Source: Daucus carota subsp. sativus | Lineage: Eukaryota; Streptophyta; Magnoliopsida; Apiales; Apiaceae | Length of the DNA stretch: 64,000 bases | Assembly (NCBI RefSeq): GCF_001625215.2 | Contig: NC_030385.2 | Location: forward strand, 41,813,598-41,877,597 | Direction of reading: 5' to 3' | Part shown: piece by piece, positions 47,631 to 60,844 of the stretch | Layout of the letters: the number at the start of each line of letters is the position of its first letter | How positions within the stretch are numbered: the first letter of the stretch is position 1 | Position numbers and translations under genes: made by a program | The notes under the pieces: model-generated | The model's database searches: none | The model's input: the letters and a program-made list of their open reading frames with translations, nothing else | Told to the model about the DNA's origin: nothing

Positions 47631-47879
47631 TCCGAAAATGAGGTCGAAAACGACATTTGAAAACTGGAACTTGAAATCAGGAATTCGGTTGCATATGAAG
47701 TTGCAAAAGAGGTTGCAACACGGCTGGCGCCGCCTGGAGTTGCAGATGAGGTTGCAAAAGTTGCAAACAGTATTTTTGAAAAAAAGATTTTATGAAAAGG
47801 TATTTTTAAAAAGAATTCTGGAAGGTAGTATTTTTGAAAACAATAAAAGAAAAGGTAGGTAGTTTTGTAGATTTCCCAA
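47016..47879. mobile_element. Palindromic GTTGCAA-rich insertion (candidate Mutator-like element)
   Basis: The two ends are long imperfect inverted repeats. Both start with TTTTTAAAAATACC / TTTTCATAAAATTTTTTTCAAAAATAC blocks and continue into GTTTGCAACTTTTGCAACCTCAT-type words and a GGCGGCG(C)AGCCGT word. The middle has a tandem array of GTTGCAAA(AG/TGAG) units (about 47180-47405) and the perfect palindrome at 47539-47682. Long inverted ends suggest a non-autonomous Mutator-like element, but the flanking repeat is 47 bp rather than 9. Confidence 0.6.
47539..47682. repeat. Perfect 144-bp palindrome centred on an AT run
   Basis: The left arm from TCCTGATTTCAAGTTCC to GGAATCG is matched base for base by the right arm, with (AT)n between them. 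No mismatch was found on reading both arms. Transcribed RNA would form a long hairpin, and the DNA could extrude as a cruciform. Confidence 0.92.
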
Positions 47880-47926
47880 AAAAGTACTTCTACTTCTTTA
47901 CACAAACGGGTTAAGAAAAACAGAAA
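47880..47926. repeat. 47-bp direct repeat, right copy
   Basis: Identical to 46969-47015; it continues into ACCAAAACCAGCTTCCAGCTTCC, probably the original continuation of the older element. Confidence 0.85.
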
Positions 47927-48129
47927 CCAAAACCAGCTTCCAGCTTCCGCTTCTCTCAACCGAACAGACCCTGTATTTTGAGGACAAAAGAACTGGTTTT
48001 ACGTTTATCTATTTCTCTTGCATACCAATCTCGTGATAGGTGTCCAAAACCAAAAGAAAAGAGAAAACGTCTCCGTATATTTTAAAATTAAAACAAGAAT
48101 TTCCGAAAGAATAAAAATAATAAACGTCT

Positions 48130-51100
48130 CCGTATATTTCCAATACTTCTCCCCTCTCTACAATCTAAACAACGTATTTCCGTGTTGTTTATACATTGTT
48201 CTTCATAATTTGCTCGGATCGATTCATCTGCTCCTATCGCTTCAGGTACAATTTATACCCACTTTTATCTCTATATCTCCGATCAATCATTCACCGATCA
48301 CATGTATTTCTCACTATTAATTCAATCGGTTTGACTTGGTTCTGTTATTGTATTTAACCGTCTCTTTTATTGGATCGTGCCGTGTTTTTATTCACTTTTT
48401 GTATGTTGATTTGTTTATATGCGTTGATTCAGTTGGTGATTCGAGTAATTTGTTTTGCTTGTGGTGGCGTGATTTGTGAGAGATTTGCAGATTTTTATTC
48501 AAGAGATTGATAATTTTCGAGTTATATATTTTGGTGTGATGATCGTTTTTAGTGTTTAATTGTTCCTATGAGGTCTGTATAATAGTTTGCAGGTACGATA
48601 AACGGAGAATTATGTCAGGTTTAATAGCGTCGTGCCTGTATCTCTAGGTTTTTATCGACTACATGCTATAAGTAAATATATGAGTTACGAATTTAGGCGG
48701 TAGGTGAGGACATGGATCTTTCGAATACAAATGATGTCCTAAAAAACATTGATGTTCACAGTATAGAGTCAATAGTCGGTACATTGTGGTTCATGGCCTT
48801 CTGGGCGTACTTACACAAAGTTAACAGCGTGGGAAGCTAGCAGCCTAGCATGAGACTTTGCTCGGTGCATGGTGGTGTTTATGCACCTTTTGCCTCAGCT
48901 TGCCATTTATGCTAGCTACAAACGAACCACGCTTCTAGGGTTATGAACCCGAGTAAGATTAACAAAAATGTGCTTTCCTGCATACTAGTTGTGAAACAAA
49001 AATTAGCTGGTCTGTGAGTTGATCAAAGTACCCCCTTGAAAGTGAAAAAGCTGATGGTGCCTCTGTTCTGGATAAGATATGTCAAGCCTCGATTACAAGC
49101 AACCAATGATTGTCACTTGGTCCATGAGGAGTGAGGATCGCTGTAGATTTTTTTGTGAAAACCGCTACAATAAAGATATGTCAAGCCTCACAAATCTTCC
49201 GGGACATTTAGTTCTAAATTTTCCAAATCCACATATGAAAGTACCGACAGGATGTAATCCTTAGCTAAAACATAATGGTTCCCATTATCCCACTATAAGC
49301 ATATACACCCGACTCACCCACCTTCTTGGATCAAAAGGGTCAAAAGGGATGCCAATTTTCACAGAAGATCAACGTATGACGTTATTCTCGAAGCAGTATT
49401 GAACTGAACTAAAGCCTCTGCATTTGTTCTCTCTATTTTTACGGTTGTGACAAATAAAATCCCATATTTCAAAGTAATAGATACATCTTCAACTGATTTC
49501 TGTATCTTAAGAGCTATAATTTTTTCATTGTTGTTTAAGGCTCCTCATGTCCTAGGTTTTCTAAAAGTATATCCATCTATAATGGACAATTACATTATAT
49601 TATTGACCAGACTGTGCTTATGAGAAACATGCACTATGTCTGAACTCTTCGCCAAACATGTCATGTGCGATCTTGTGAATGGAGCCATGAGCAAATTTTG
49701 GTGCATTTGCACAAATCCTATTATTTATCACCTCATATATGATGGTTATGTTGTCTTGATATCTTGCCCCTCAAACTTTTTTAAAGTGGCTTCTCTGATT
49801 TCTCACAGCTAATTGATCTGCACTTGCAAAACACACAGTAAGGTTATGGCAGTAAGGTCATGGCGTGGTCTTTCTGTTTTCAAGAGTGTACAACATACAT
49901 TTGTGTTTCTCGTGTTAAGTTTTCCTTAAATCGCATCAATATTCTCTGAATTATGATATATCTTACAATGGTCACGCCTTCTCTCAGTATGGTCATAACT
50001 CGGGTCATGGGGTATAATGTTAATTCTGTACTTCTATGTTTATATTTCAGATGTTGAATAAAGTTAAGGTTCTTCACTAAATTACTACCTATGTCTATTT
50101 CATGCAAAATTTTCAGTCTATTCCCTTTTTTTGACAAGTACAGAAGTCGGTAGAACTTAAAATGTGAAAGTATTTTTCGTAAAAGGTAAAACTCTTCATC
50201 CAAGATTGAACTGATGGGCCTTGATTTATATGTTGCCTGATTGGGCCAGAAGAAAAATTAACATGTGGAATGATCTGCACCAGTTGCTCATAGTCTCATA
50301 CTCTCTTGTGTAATGAAGTATTCCTCTATATTATGTGGCATCACCCTCACTATAATAACAATGTATAATATAAGATTGCAGATATGTTGACAATTGCAAA
50401 ATGATATACAAGTGATCCAAAAATATCTATGTATTGATAGATAACTGCAATATGTTATACAATTTTCACTAAATTAGTTATCTGATCTGTTTAAAAGCAA
50501 ATTATTTCCTCCCCAGGAAACCAAACTAAGTTTTGCCATCCCTGGTTTTACCAAGGGCATCAGAATTCAGATCACAAAGGTTCATCGTTGTTCAATGTCA
50601 ATACTTGCAGAATGTGCTTATAGCTATATTATTATAGTACACAACATAACTCTTTTAAGTTGGAAGAAAGAGTGCATAGCTTTTAAAAATGTTTGAACCT
50701 TTTGATGCATCAAGATAAATCAATCTATGAAGTTATATATGTTTATGTGTGCATAGATTAGTATATGTATTGGATCATAGAGGCTAGAGCTGTAAATGGT
50801 CATAATAAATCTATCGAGTTTATTAAGTTGCTTTTATGTAAAATAATAGAACATTTTGATATCTCATAAATTTTAGCATTGAAATCTTCCCATCTATTTT
50901 CTTCCACACACACACAAACACAAATACATACAGATATATATTCTGAAAATCAAGACAGTTTTTTTACAACTACAGATTTTAAAAAACGGGATGTTCTTTG
51001 ATTCTTAGATTATCATATATCTTACAGTTATATTGCTAATAGTATCTTAACACAGAGATTATGGCTGGTCTTGTTGGTCTTGTCTTGATGAGTGATTAGA

Positions 51101-54100
51101 TAAATTTCAATATTAGTTCAGGCAGCATATCTTTAGGTGTTATGAAAGGAATTCACGCGGAAGTTGCACCAAAGCTCTCTCATTTTTCGGACATGAATAT
51201 TATAAACTATTTACACGATGGCGGATTCTTCATTCCTACACCTTTTATTCAGCAGCATAGTGCGGTTTCAATGATGTTACCCTGTAACCTCTGGAGTTAA
51301 CAGTGTGATCATTCTCCCCCTTCCGGGCTTTATTCGTAAGTAGGATGGCCGGTTTAGTTTGTGCTGGTTCAAGAATGCTTGTGGTATCTCTTTATTTTCT
51401 TACCACCGGTTATTCTAGTAGAATGTGCGAAAGATCAACCAGCTGCAGATTTGCTCGAACATGTGAGTATTAATTGCAATAAAATTTTTATGTCCTGTCT
51501 TTAAGTGTTATTCCAGTGCATCAATCTTTCCTGCATCTCTTGTTTATTATTTTTTCTTTATTTTTAATTGAGTTTCGATCTTGCTAATATACTTAATTTT
51601 TTTGTTTTAATTTAAGAGTAAAATATAAAGTGGTGGCCAAACGTTATCCATATTTATATTTTAGTGGCCGGAATTTCAAATTTACAATAGAGTGGCTAGA
51701 CATTGGTTTTATGTTTCAAAGAAATGGCTAAAGGCCACTTTTCTGAGGAAAAAAAACTAATCTTTTTTCGCAAAACAGTGGCCCTTAGCCACCTTTTTGA
51801 TGAATTAAAACAATATCTGGCCATCTTTTTACAAATTTGAAATTCTGGCCACTAAAATTTAAAAATGGATAAAGTTCAGCCACCAATCTGCACTTTACTC
51901 TGTTAGTTTATACTTGATCTTTTCATAATTACTGTGGGTTTCATCCCACCCAAGTAGATTTCCACCAATGATTAAGCCTTTTCACTTCATACTGTGTATG
52001 TGAATTCCACAGATCTGATCTGATTTATCTCACCCCTTTTTTTAAAATCCATTTCTCACCATCTTAATCTTGTCAGCTAAACACGCACTCTCTCTCTATT
52101 TTAAAGTAAATCTTTTAGTCCTTTTAAAAAAAAAAATTATACACACTCGCACACCCATTCATCTTTTCTTTGACAATATTCGAACCCACCTCCGTTAAGG
52201 ATTGGACCAAGAGGTCATTGGTCTTTTCTTTTCTTTGGTGTAGGTATATTGTGATCTTCTGCCCCCCCCCCCCTCCCTTCTTTTTTTTTTTTGAGGTAGG
52301 TAAAATGTGATTTTAACAGTCGGGAGTAGAGGGGCACATATAAATTCAGTTTTGTGGTTTTTTAGAAAATCCAGTTTATTGAAACTTGTAGGAGCTTTGT
52401 GTAATAGATTCTGCTTAAACATTTGTTCTTCTTATCAATCACAATCATGAGCTCTTTTGCATTGCAGGGCCTTTGTTTTGATGGGGAACAGGAGGTTATT
52501 CCAATCTGATTCAGTATTCCTATCAGAATCATATAAATGAACAACTGCTGTCATCAATTTATATGGCGGGAATCTAAATCTAGTGATTTATTACAGATCC
52601 AATTTTTTGATTTGGCGAATTACCAAAAGACTGGTACACTTGGAATCTGAGTGATGACATGCCTACTCCTAAATCTGAGATCATATATGACGCGTTTAGG
52701 ATGTGACAGTATCACTTGCTGAGGGCTAGTATTATCCTAGGGGCATTATGTATCGGTGTATATTATCAGAAATGTCATTCTGGTGAGTAACGAATTATGA
52801 AAAGTACCATGTAATGTTACTGGTATTCATCTTTCAGCTTAAAGAAAGGCCTCTGACGAGTCTCGTACTGACTGAGATAAAATGATGTAGAACCTACACT
52901 CCGACATTCAATTTCTGTAAGAGATTGCAAAGTGTTACAAAATCCTGGAATTTGAGGTTTTCGTTCACTTTGTTATTATTGGGTTATAAAGAAATAGCTG
53001 AGTTTCTTTTTAGTCCTATAAAAAACAGCTGCAGTTGGCCTGAATTTATAGATTGCCTTTTCCTGCACTGAATATATCATTGGTAGCACTCCCCAAAATC
53101 ACTACTCCATCTCTAGTCAGGCGAATGATTTGAGGACTTATTTGCTGTCCAACCATTGGCTAGAAGTTACATGACATTGTTAGTTGGATGGTGATGAAGA
53201 ATGGAATTAAAATAGGATGATGAGTTATACTATTGACCAATAGCTACTTTCATGATTGGAGTGAGTGAATTATTCAGTATAAGGTGAAGTGAAGTATAAG
53301 TGAATAAATGAAGCATGTATTGTCAAATATTTCTCTATGGCTGAAGAAGTTGCCAAAGAGGCAAAGCACAATCAAGAAAGATTTGATAACAAGCTTATGA
53401 ACTAGGGTTTCCTTGCTGACTATTTCCTTTGTATGCAAGCTGTACGAGGTCAACTGGCTTTTATGCGAATTTTATGTATTTAGTATATCCCTTCTGCTTT
53501 CAAGCATAATTCAGGATAAAGCTTCCTTTATATGTACAATGATGCTTCATGTTTGCTGTGGATTTGCATCAAAAGTCCTTGAGATCAAGAAGTTTCTACA
53601 AAAAAAACTCTAGGATCAATAATTTGAAGTGTTTGATAATATTTCTGGCACTGTAATTATCTGGTCATCCAAAAGACAAGCTGATAATGTATTAATTGTA
53701 TGAACTCTGTAATTTGTAAATACTGTTAATGTCTATGTAATATACAGCACAAAATATGTATGTTTAGTTCGAATTGTATAGTGTCGGAGTCTTGATAAGA
53801 TACCTATATTCTCCTTTTCATATGGCGTAGTTCATGCTATTTGTTGCCAGTGGGTATGCCATCGATTGTCTTAGGCCATCCTTTCGTAGCCTTGTTGGCT
53901 AGCATCAAATTTTTTGACAATTGATTTGTTTAAGTTCTAGATCCTTGCAATTTTATATTTTGTCATGTAAAGTAGACTCCTAGCAGACATTCTCTTTATG
54001 TATAGTTCCATCCTTACATTAATTTTTTGTAAAATTTCTGCTCCACACTTGGTCATTCGGAGTTCTCCCTCCCTTATCACTGTTAAATCACTTTGTTTTA

Positions 54101-55080
54101 TCACCTTTATTTGTCAGAACTGCATCAATTAAGGTGCCTCATTAATGGTGCTCTCACAGCCATTAGGAAAGACACATCACTATGTTATTTATCATGCACA
54201 GTTGCACACATGTTCCTTTTAACTTTCATACTTATGTTCGCACACACAAGTATCATCCTTTATGTTTGCCGTTTCTTTAATTAATTTGTTTCCTAGGGAG
54301 TATTATTTTTTATGCAGTGCAGGAAATTAACATAGGTTGCAGTTATTGCAAGGAGATACAGGGATACCTTCCTATATGGTGTTTGTGTAGTTTAAGGTTC
54401 AGGTGTAGCCAATTAGCGTAAGATCGCTTTTGATCTGAAACAAATAGAGACCTGGGTATTCACCTTTTACTGGTTTTCAGTCAACGTTAAAAATATCATC
54501 AGTGTGGAGGTCAGAACTAGTGAGTAGAAGATGATTTGTTTTGAGCATTGCTGATTGCTGCAAACTGTATGTCTTTTGAATATATACATATCAGGTATGC
54601 TGCTCACCTCTATAAGTAGTAAACGTATCTTGCAAAAAAAAAGAAGCAGCAGCTATCTATATATAATTGGATTGATCTTGAGTAGATTATAGTGATTTGA
54701 TTTGCATACATTAATGGATATCTGAGGAACAACATGGTTAATGAGGATGTATTGGCTAGAAATTTATAGTATAGGCAACATGCATTGTAAGTAGCTATTT
54801 TATATATCTCAATTAGCAGGTCGTTGAAATGTTTGGATCAATCTCTTCTGCTAACTCAATACATGTGCAAAGGAAACTGTTGGACTGTTTTTAGAGGATT
54901 CAACCGTATTAATATATCATCTGTAATGAAGTTGTCATATATGCTATATGTAAACATGCTCGTATATGTAGTTTGTGCTTTTTTGACCGAATGTACTCAT
55001 GCACTAATTCGTCTGCAGGTTGGTTTGAGTATATTACGATTGCAATTGATTGAAGTGATCTTGAAGTCTTGAACTATATT
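48130..55080 (+). other. Probable 5' leader exons and long leader introns of the RING-H2 gene
   Basis: A pyrimidine-rich, promoter-proximal stretch with TTCTCCCCTCTCTACAATC near 48150 leads to a donor-like TTCAG/GTACAATT at about 48245. An acceptor-like GTCTGCAG/GTTGG at 55018 sits just before the coding start. Further GTTTGCAG/GTACG signals occur at about 48593. I infer a leader exon, a roughly 6.8-kb intron and a second leader exon. Apart from a MITE at 51615-51901 and runs of C at about 52262, no gene is supported here; the many short open frames have no family features. Confidence 0.45.
51615..51901. mobile_element. Foldback MITE, 287 bp
   Basis: Almost the whole element is one imperfect inverted repeat: AGAGTAAAATATAAAGTGGTGGCC and GTTATCCAT at the left are matched by the complement of ATGGATAAAGTTCAGCCACCAA and CACTTTACTCT at the right. 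It repeats the word GTGGCC/GGCCAC. No coding sequence. The superfamily is not clear. Confidence 0.7.
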
Positions 55081-58000
55081 ATGGGCCATAGACACTTCCC
55101 CAACTTGTCGAATATGTCGGGGTTCAATCAAGGTCATGATAACAATCATCAATCACACCAATTCTACCATCCAACAGGTATTATATTGCTTTTACTTGTT
55201 CTATTTGATATTTTATCAGATAAGTTAACAGTTAACACTGCTAGTTGCAAAATTGCAATCACATGAATATGGTTTTCTCATATAGCAGATTGAAGAAGAA
55301 TTTTGTTTCTTTCCTGTTAGCAGAATAAAGATAAAGATTAGAATTATATAAGGACAAAAGGAGGATGAAAAAATTTGTTATATTAAAAGAATTTTGTTTC
55401 TTTCCTGTTAGCAGAATAAAGAAAAATTAGAATCTATAATGATGATTTGTGCACAATGAGTTTTTGGTATTTTTAAAAAGAATGGCCTTCCTATATGTGT
55501 AGCAGCATGGTTTAATTTTGGCTAGTGGTAGTACATAATAATGCTGCAGTTGATTTTTAAAGGTGTTGAAAATGAGCATACATTTTTTTCCTGGATATTA
55601 TTCATCATCTTGCCTCAATTTTGTTACTGTATCTTCCTTGTTTTTGTCAGAAGTGCTTGCCGTTCCAGAAAATGGGTCATTTGTTTCACCATTGATTAAT
55701 TTATCTAGAGGTGGAGTACGCTCTGATCATCAATATAATCCAGAATACAGACAACATGAGTATGCTACCCAAAGCTTTTACAGGGAAGAACACGGTTTAC
55801 AACCACCGTTTTCAGGGGATTCTTATTATTCTTATTCCGACTTGGCAGCTGGTGGAAACTTGTCTATGAATCCAAACCTAGACATGAATTCTTCTCAAAT
55901 GAATTATAACTATTACAATGGACAAAGTACACATGATTCTGAGGGGGCTGTACCATATCCTTTAAGAGGAGGTGAAAGGGGGTCCTATAAAAGGAAATGC
56001 CCGGCGGAGCCAACATTTTATGGTCCATTTGAAAGAGGAAGTGCAAGCAGATCATCATATGGTGCGGGAAGTTCTTCTAGCTCTTCGCAGCTTCAGGTTG
56101 AAAAGCCAAATTTTGATTATCAAGGCATCTCTTCAGGCCCCATTGGCTTGCCTCACCATAGAGGAAGTGGCCTTCCATTTTCTCATGAAGATTCATTAAG
56201 AAATGTGAGAAGCCGATCTAGGCTTGACGTTCATCCCATGGCTGTGAGAGCGCATTTCTCAAGTCACCCTTCTCAACATTACCATTCAGCAACCTTTCAA
56301 ACATATCCTCCTGGCAGGGCGAATCTTGCCAGTTCAAATGCTGATCAGGCAAGACAAGAGTGGAATCGCATACCTATTTCTTCTGTTGCTGCTTTTACTC
56401 CTGGAAGGGGCTCAATTGCTGGTTAGTTTCAGCATTGATGTTTCATCATTCATACAATATTGAGCTTTATTGTTTTTCTAAAAAATAATTGATTTGCAGG
56501 TCATAGTGGCGTAAGCCCCACGGCGGATCAGTATATTGTTGGAGGAAGTACATCCAATGTCACTGGTGGTCATCATAATTACACTTCAAGTGGACATCCT
56601 GTTTCATCTTCACATTATTTTAATGGCACCTCTGCGCAGGTTGCAAGGGGAAGTGGTACCGTTCAATCTAGGAGTAGTATATCTGCATACAGGAATGGCC
56701 TCAGCTTCTCAAGTGCAAGGCATGAAGCTGTCGGTTCAGCTGTGAATTCTTATGTAGGAAGTTCAGCTTCTACATATACGGGGTCATTATTGACCAGTGG
56801 AGTACATAACAATTACAGGAATGTAAGGTCTAGCTTAGCTCTTGAGAGGGTTCAACCTATTCCTGGTCTTGTGGATACCCAACATAGAATTGGTGCCGAG
56901 GTGTGTAGTAATATGTTTTCTTCTACAACTATGTTAATAGTAAAGAGCTGGTTCTGTTATATTTCTGTTTTGTTGTTGAAGTTTATTGAGGACTTTGCGA
57001 CTGTCACAGTGTTTGGCCACACCTCTGTATATGCAGATCAGTGAATATTAATTTGTTTCAGTTTATATATTAACCATTTTTCTCCATTTTCACAAGATGA
57101 ATTAGTCTGAACTTATGGCATTGTTCTTTACCTGAATCTAGTATAGTCAGAGTAAACCTTAATAGCTTGTTAGGAGTTATCTCATAGAATTTTTTTGGAG
57201 TAAATACTGGAACAGGAGAATGGAACTTCTGTAGTATAAGATTTTATGATTTTTTTTTAAAAATCCTTCAAGCAGATATGCCCTCTTGGTTTGGATATGG
57301 TTTTTCATTTTCCGAACATATATTTTGATCATGTCAATTATTTTTGTATCAGAATGTAGCCAATATTTGCCATGTCACTTGTTAATTACATAGTTTTGTA
57401 AACATGGCTCATTCAGTGTGTGCTTTTTCTAGTTATAACCCGGGGTAATGAATGGATGTATTAGTCATTGTTTCATTCTTCTTATGGCCTCTGTGTTTAT
57501 ATAATTTTTCCTCATATTTTGAAGTAAAATAAAAGCTGTAACAGCTATGTGGTCTTTTGCTCTGGCCCTGTCAAGTCTCTAGTTTTTGTGATCTCTCTTT
57601 TCCAGTGAAAGCAAATTCTATTATGTTTACTGAGAATGCAGTTTAATCGGTGTCCCTTTTTTTTTATCAACGTTTATTCTAATGTTCTATGGCCCTCCAG
57701 GTTTCCATGATCTATAGTGCTTCCAGAAGTTCATATGATCAGTATAGAGACATGAGGCTAGATGTTGACAACATGAGCTATGAGGTGGGGATGTCAAAAC
57801 TGATATTATTGTTCATTAGTTTCTTCTTCTCATTGGTACTGAAATTTAGTGATTTTGGGCAGGAACTTCTTGCTCTGGAGGAAACAATCGGAAATGTCAG
57901 CACTGGCTTGTCTGAAGATATGATCATAAAGTGTTTATCAGGAAAGATGTACACTTCTGGAGATCAATATTGTGTGGAAGGATCTTGTGCCATCTGCCTT

Positions 58001-60171
58001 GTAAGAACCTTGCGTATATGCACTCTCTCCCCTACAAATAGAGTATTTTGCATAATTCTAATCCAACGGAAAATTGGTGTTTACTTGATGGAATGTTAAG
58101 ATTATTTTTGAAACATGCAATTGCTTCTCTAGGCACCGGTGGTTCTTTAAATTATGTCCTGGTCTTAAGCTTAATCTGGTTTCTTATGTGCACTAGTAAT
58201 GCAGAAAGTATTAGTAAAGTGATCTGAAAATAATTTTTTTGGATTTCTATAGCTAACTAAAATTAGAGGTTGTAAAATATAGATTCAAGTCTATATTTTC
58301 TTTTATGAATTACAATCTTGTGATTCTGTTTGTATGTTTTAAAGTCCTTTGCCTTAAATCCCATCAATTTTGTAAATGCATAATAAACTTGAATATATTG
58401 ACCTTTTCTTTCTTTCCTGGCTGCCCCCAGGGGACAAAGTAAAATCTTGTTGTCTCATTTACAATTTTGTTTTACTAGTGGACTCTGTGGGATTTCAATT
58501 GACGATGTTATGACCATTGCAAGAGAATAAGAAAAGATTAGATTTGTGGGATAATTCTTTGCTTTCTTCTGAAGAGACAAGAGAGAGACTAACACATATC
58601 TCTTTCAGGGATGGTTTATAGTAGGATTGAACCTATTGTTTCTGTATTTAACCGATTGTCCCGTCATCGGTAAATTTTGTTAACAAATATATGCAAATTA
58701 TATTAGTTGAAATGGTCACAACCTAGTTAAGTATTTGAGAAGTACGACATCGTGGGAGTGAGTGATACTGTGAATCGGAAAGTAGCTAGATGTAAAGTGA
58801 AAAAAAAAAATGATATGGCTAGTAAATTAGAATATGTTCACATCTGCAAAAAGAATGTTAATCCCACCTTGTAATACTGGGTGGGATTAGGGAGTTGGCA
58901 CTCCTCCCTAGTAAGCATTTTCTAGTTCCGAAAATGATCTCAGTGTAGTATTTGATGACTATGTTGCCCCGACTCTTTACCTGAGCTCACGTACCCATGT
59001 TGTAGACCGGACATTACGACATGTGGGGGTATGGACTAGACCTATTAATCGTGATGTTGTGTACTTTCGTGTTTTGTGTATGTTGGTGTTTCGTGTACTT
59101 GAAGGTGAAACCCATATCCAACCTGTTTCGATTCGTGTATCAAATCCCAAAACCATATCTGTTTCGAATCATGTCGTGTACTTTTTGTGTACATTTATTA
59201 TAAATGTCATAATAAAATTTAATTAAAATATACTTTAAAATACATTTTGTATGTATTATTTTATGAATTATATATTAAATCTTTATATTTGCATATAATT
59301 GTGTACAAATTTGTACTTGTATATATATACATAATAAATATGTGAATATATATTTTTTACATGAAAGTATACTTATTTATTTTAAAATATATTTATATCA
59401 TGTACATTCGTGTATATAAAATGAAAACCCATATCCGACACTAAATTCACCGTGTACTTTCGTGTTCGTGTATCAAAAATTGAAACTCAAACACTAACTT
59501 TTCGTTTCATATTCGTGTAGTGTTTTCGTGCCGTGTACCAAATTGCTAGGTATAGTATGGGCAGACACTCTATCATAGGAAATAAACACACACACACACA
59601 TGTGTTTCAAACCATAGCGAGTGTGATACTTGGACACTATACCAGTGGTTCCAATCCTCGTTAGCAAATACAATCATACAAATTTACTTTACTAGTATGC
59701 GTTAGCACAATCTCCCTGTGACTGCAGCTACGTCATAATTTTTCCATAATGGCCTATATGGGAAAGTCGATTTTGTTTAAAATTCATGATTTGATGAAAT
59801 GACATGTTTAAATAAATAAAAGAATTTGAATTTGGATTTCATTTGCAATCCAAAAACATTCAAATACTAATATAAACTTGTGAATTTGAAATGACAACTC
59901 AAATCATGTCATTTGAAATGAATTACATGCTCCCAAACACAATCTAATTTGTGATTTTGTTAATTATCAAAACAGTTGTCTTGAATCTTTATCGAGTTCT
60001 GACTTTATGCATCTTGTTTGCTACTAAACTTGACAGGAAGAGTACAAAAGTGATGATGGGATTGGGACTTTGAAGCACTGTGGGCACAATTACCATGTTG
60101 ATTGTATTACTAAGTGGTTATTGGTGAAGAATGTCTGCCCCATCTGCAAGGCCGCTGCGTTTACTAATTAG
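55081..60171 (+). CDS. RING-H2 E3 ubiquitin ligase (MBR/HIP1-like)
   Basis: Exons 55081-55177, 55651-56421, 56500-56900, 57701-57784, 57863-58000 and 60037-60171 join in frame to 541 residues. The N-terminal 420 residues are low-complexity, rich in Ser, Gly, Tyr and His, with no fold recognised. A conserved block LLALEETIGNVSTGLSEDMIIKCL precedes the C-terminal RING-H2. Its ligands run C-x2-C (CAIC) ... C-x-H-x3-H-x2-C (CGHNYHVDC) ... C-x2-C (CPIC), ending KAAAFTN. This layout matches the plant MBR1/MBR2 and HIP1/RHG1A group, which pass ubiquitin from E2 enzymes to target proteins; the target here is unknown. A 2-kb intron (58001-60036) separates the first two zinc ligands from the other six. 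The start is the first ATG after a clear acceptor and gives MGHRHFPNLSN. Confidence 0.9.
59022..59560. repeat. Diverged copy of the TTTCGTGTAC-rich element, in a RING-gene intron
   Basis: The same word pattern and order as at 44983-45551: TGTACTTTCGTGT at the left, an AT-rich core, then CATATCCGACAC, CCGTGTACTTTCGTGTTCGTGTATC and CCAAATTGC at the right, in the same orientation. Flanking duplications are no longer visible, so this copy is older. Confidence 0.65.
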
Positions 60172-60844
60172 TGATGGGTTCTGATCAACTTAAATTCCAA
60201 AATTTTAGTTTATCTCTGTATAAATATATAGCGTGGCAAAAGTCTGTGTGTTTAGTTGCAAACTTGCAATATAGATGAATGTACTACATTGTGTTTCACT
60301 TGTATAAATTTATTACAATCGCTAGTCTTTATTACAATCGCTAGTCTTACTTTTGACTATCGGGTAAAGTTGTATGGGCTTTTACGTGTAAATACGACGT
60401 CTAAGTTACTCTTTAGGAAAATACTTCCTATACAAAATTGGGTACAAAATATTTTATAAAAAAATATGTATCGAGTTATGATAGGAATGAGTTTCTTGTA
60501 TACGAAACATCCAATTTGAATAACTCGAAACAATGGAGGTCAATGTTAGTCTAAATATATTGCTCAAGTAGATTCCGAGAGTTATTTTGGGCCGAGGTGA
60601 TGATATATGAAATATTTCATACATATGTATTAATATATGAATTTAATTATTTTAACTTTCTTTTTCAATTTTGTTTTCTTAAAACTGTATTGCAAATTAT
60701 GTGACTGTTTGACTAAAAATACATGAAATTGTGTTGTTTTCTGAAATAAGTCCTTACTTTTGTGCTAAATAACAGGTATAAAACATTTCTTAACATTTAT
60801 ATCTAAAATAATTGTAGACGTTCGTCACTGAGTGTACCACACCA
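60172..60844. other. Spacer between the convergent RING and receptor kinase genes
   Basis: It should contain the 3' untranslated regions of both genes. A 19-base word (TTATTACAATCGCTAGTCT) is repeated directly at about 60310 and 60328. Nothing coding is seen. Confidence 0.45.

Larger units (their letters stand above)
44109..48130. other. Repeat-rich intergenic region
   Basis: About 4 kb between the divergent LHCA1 and RING genes. It includes the LHCA1 promoter side, the element at 44983-45551, and AT-rich sequence to 46250. A short GC-rich segment at 46262-46335 (CCCGCAGCCGCTACCCTTCGGG...) looks like a fragment of a dispersed repeat. Beyond it lie a MITE-like region (about 46840-47015 and 47880-47975) and the insertion with the palindrome. 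No protein gene is seen. Confidence 0.55.

Noticed and set aside
48712-48840. Short open frame starting MDLSNTND
   Set aside because: About 42 codons, no family features, and it lies in the presumed leader intron of the RING gene.
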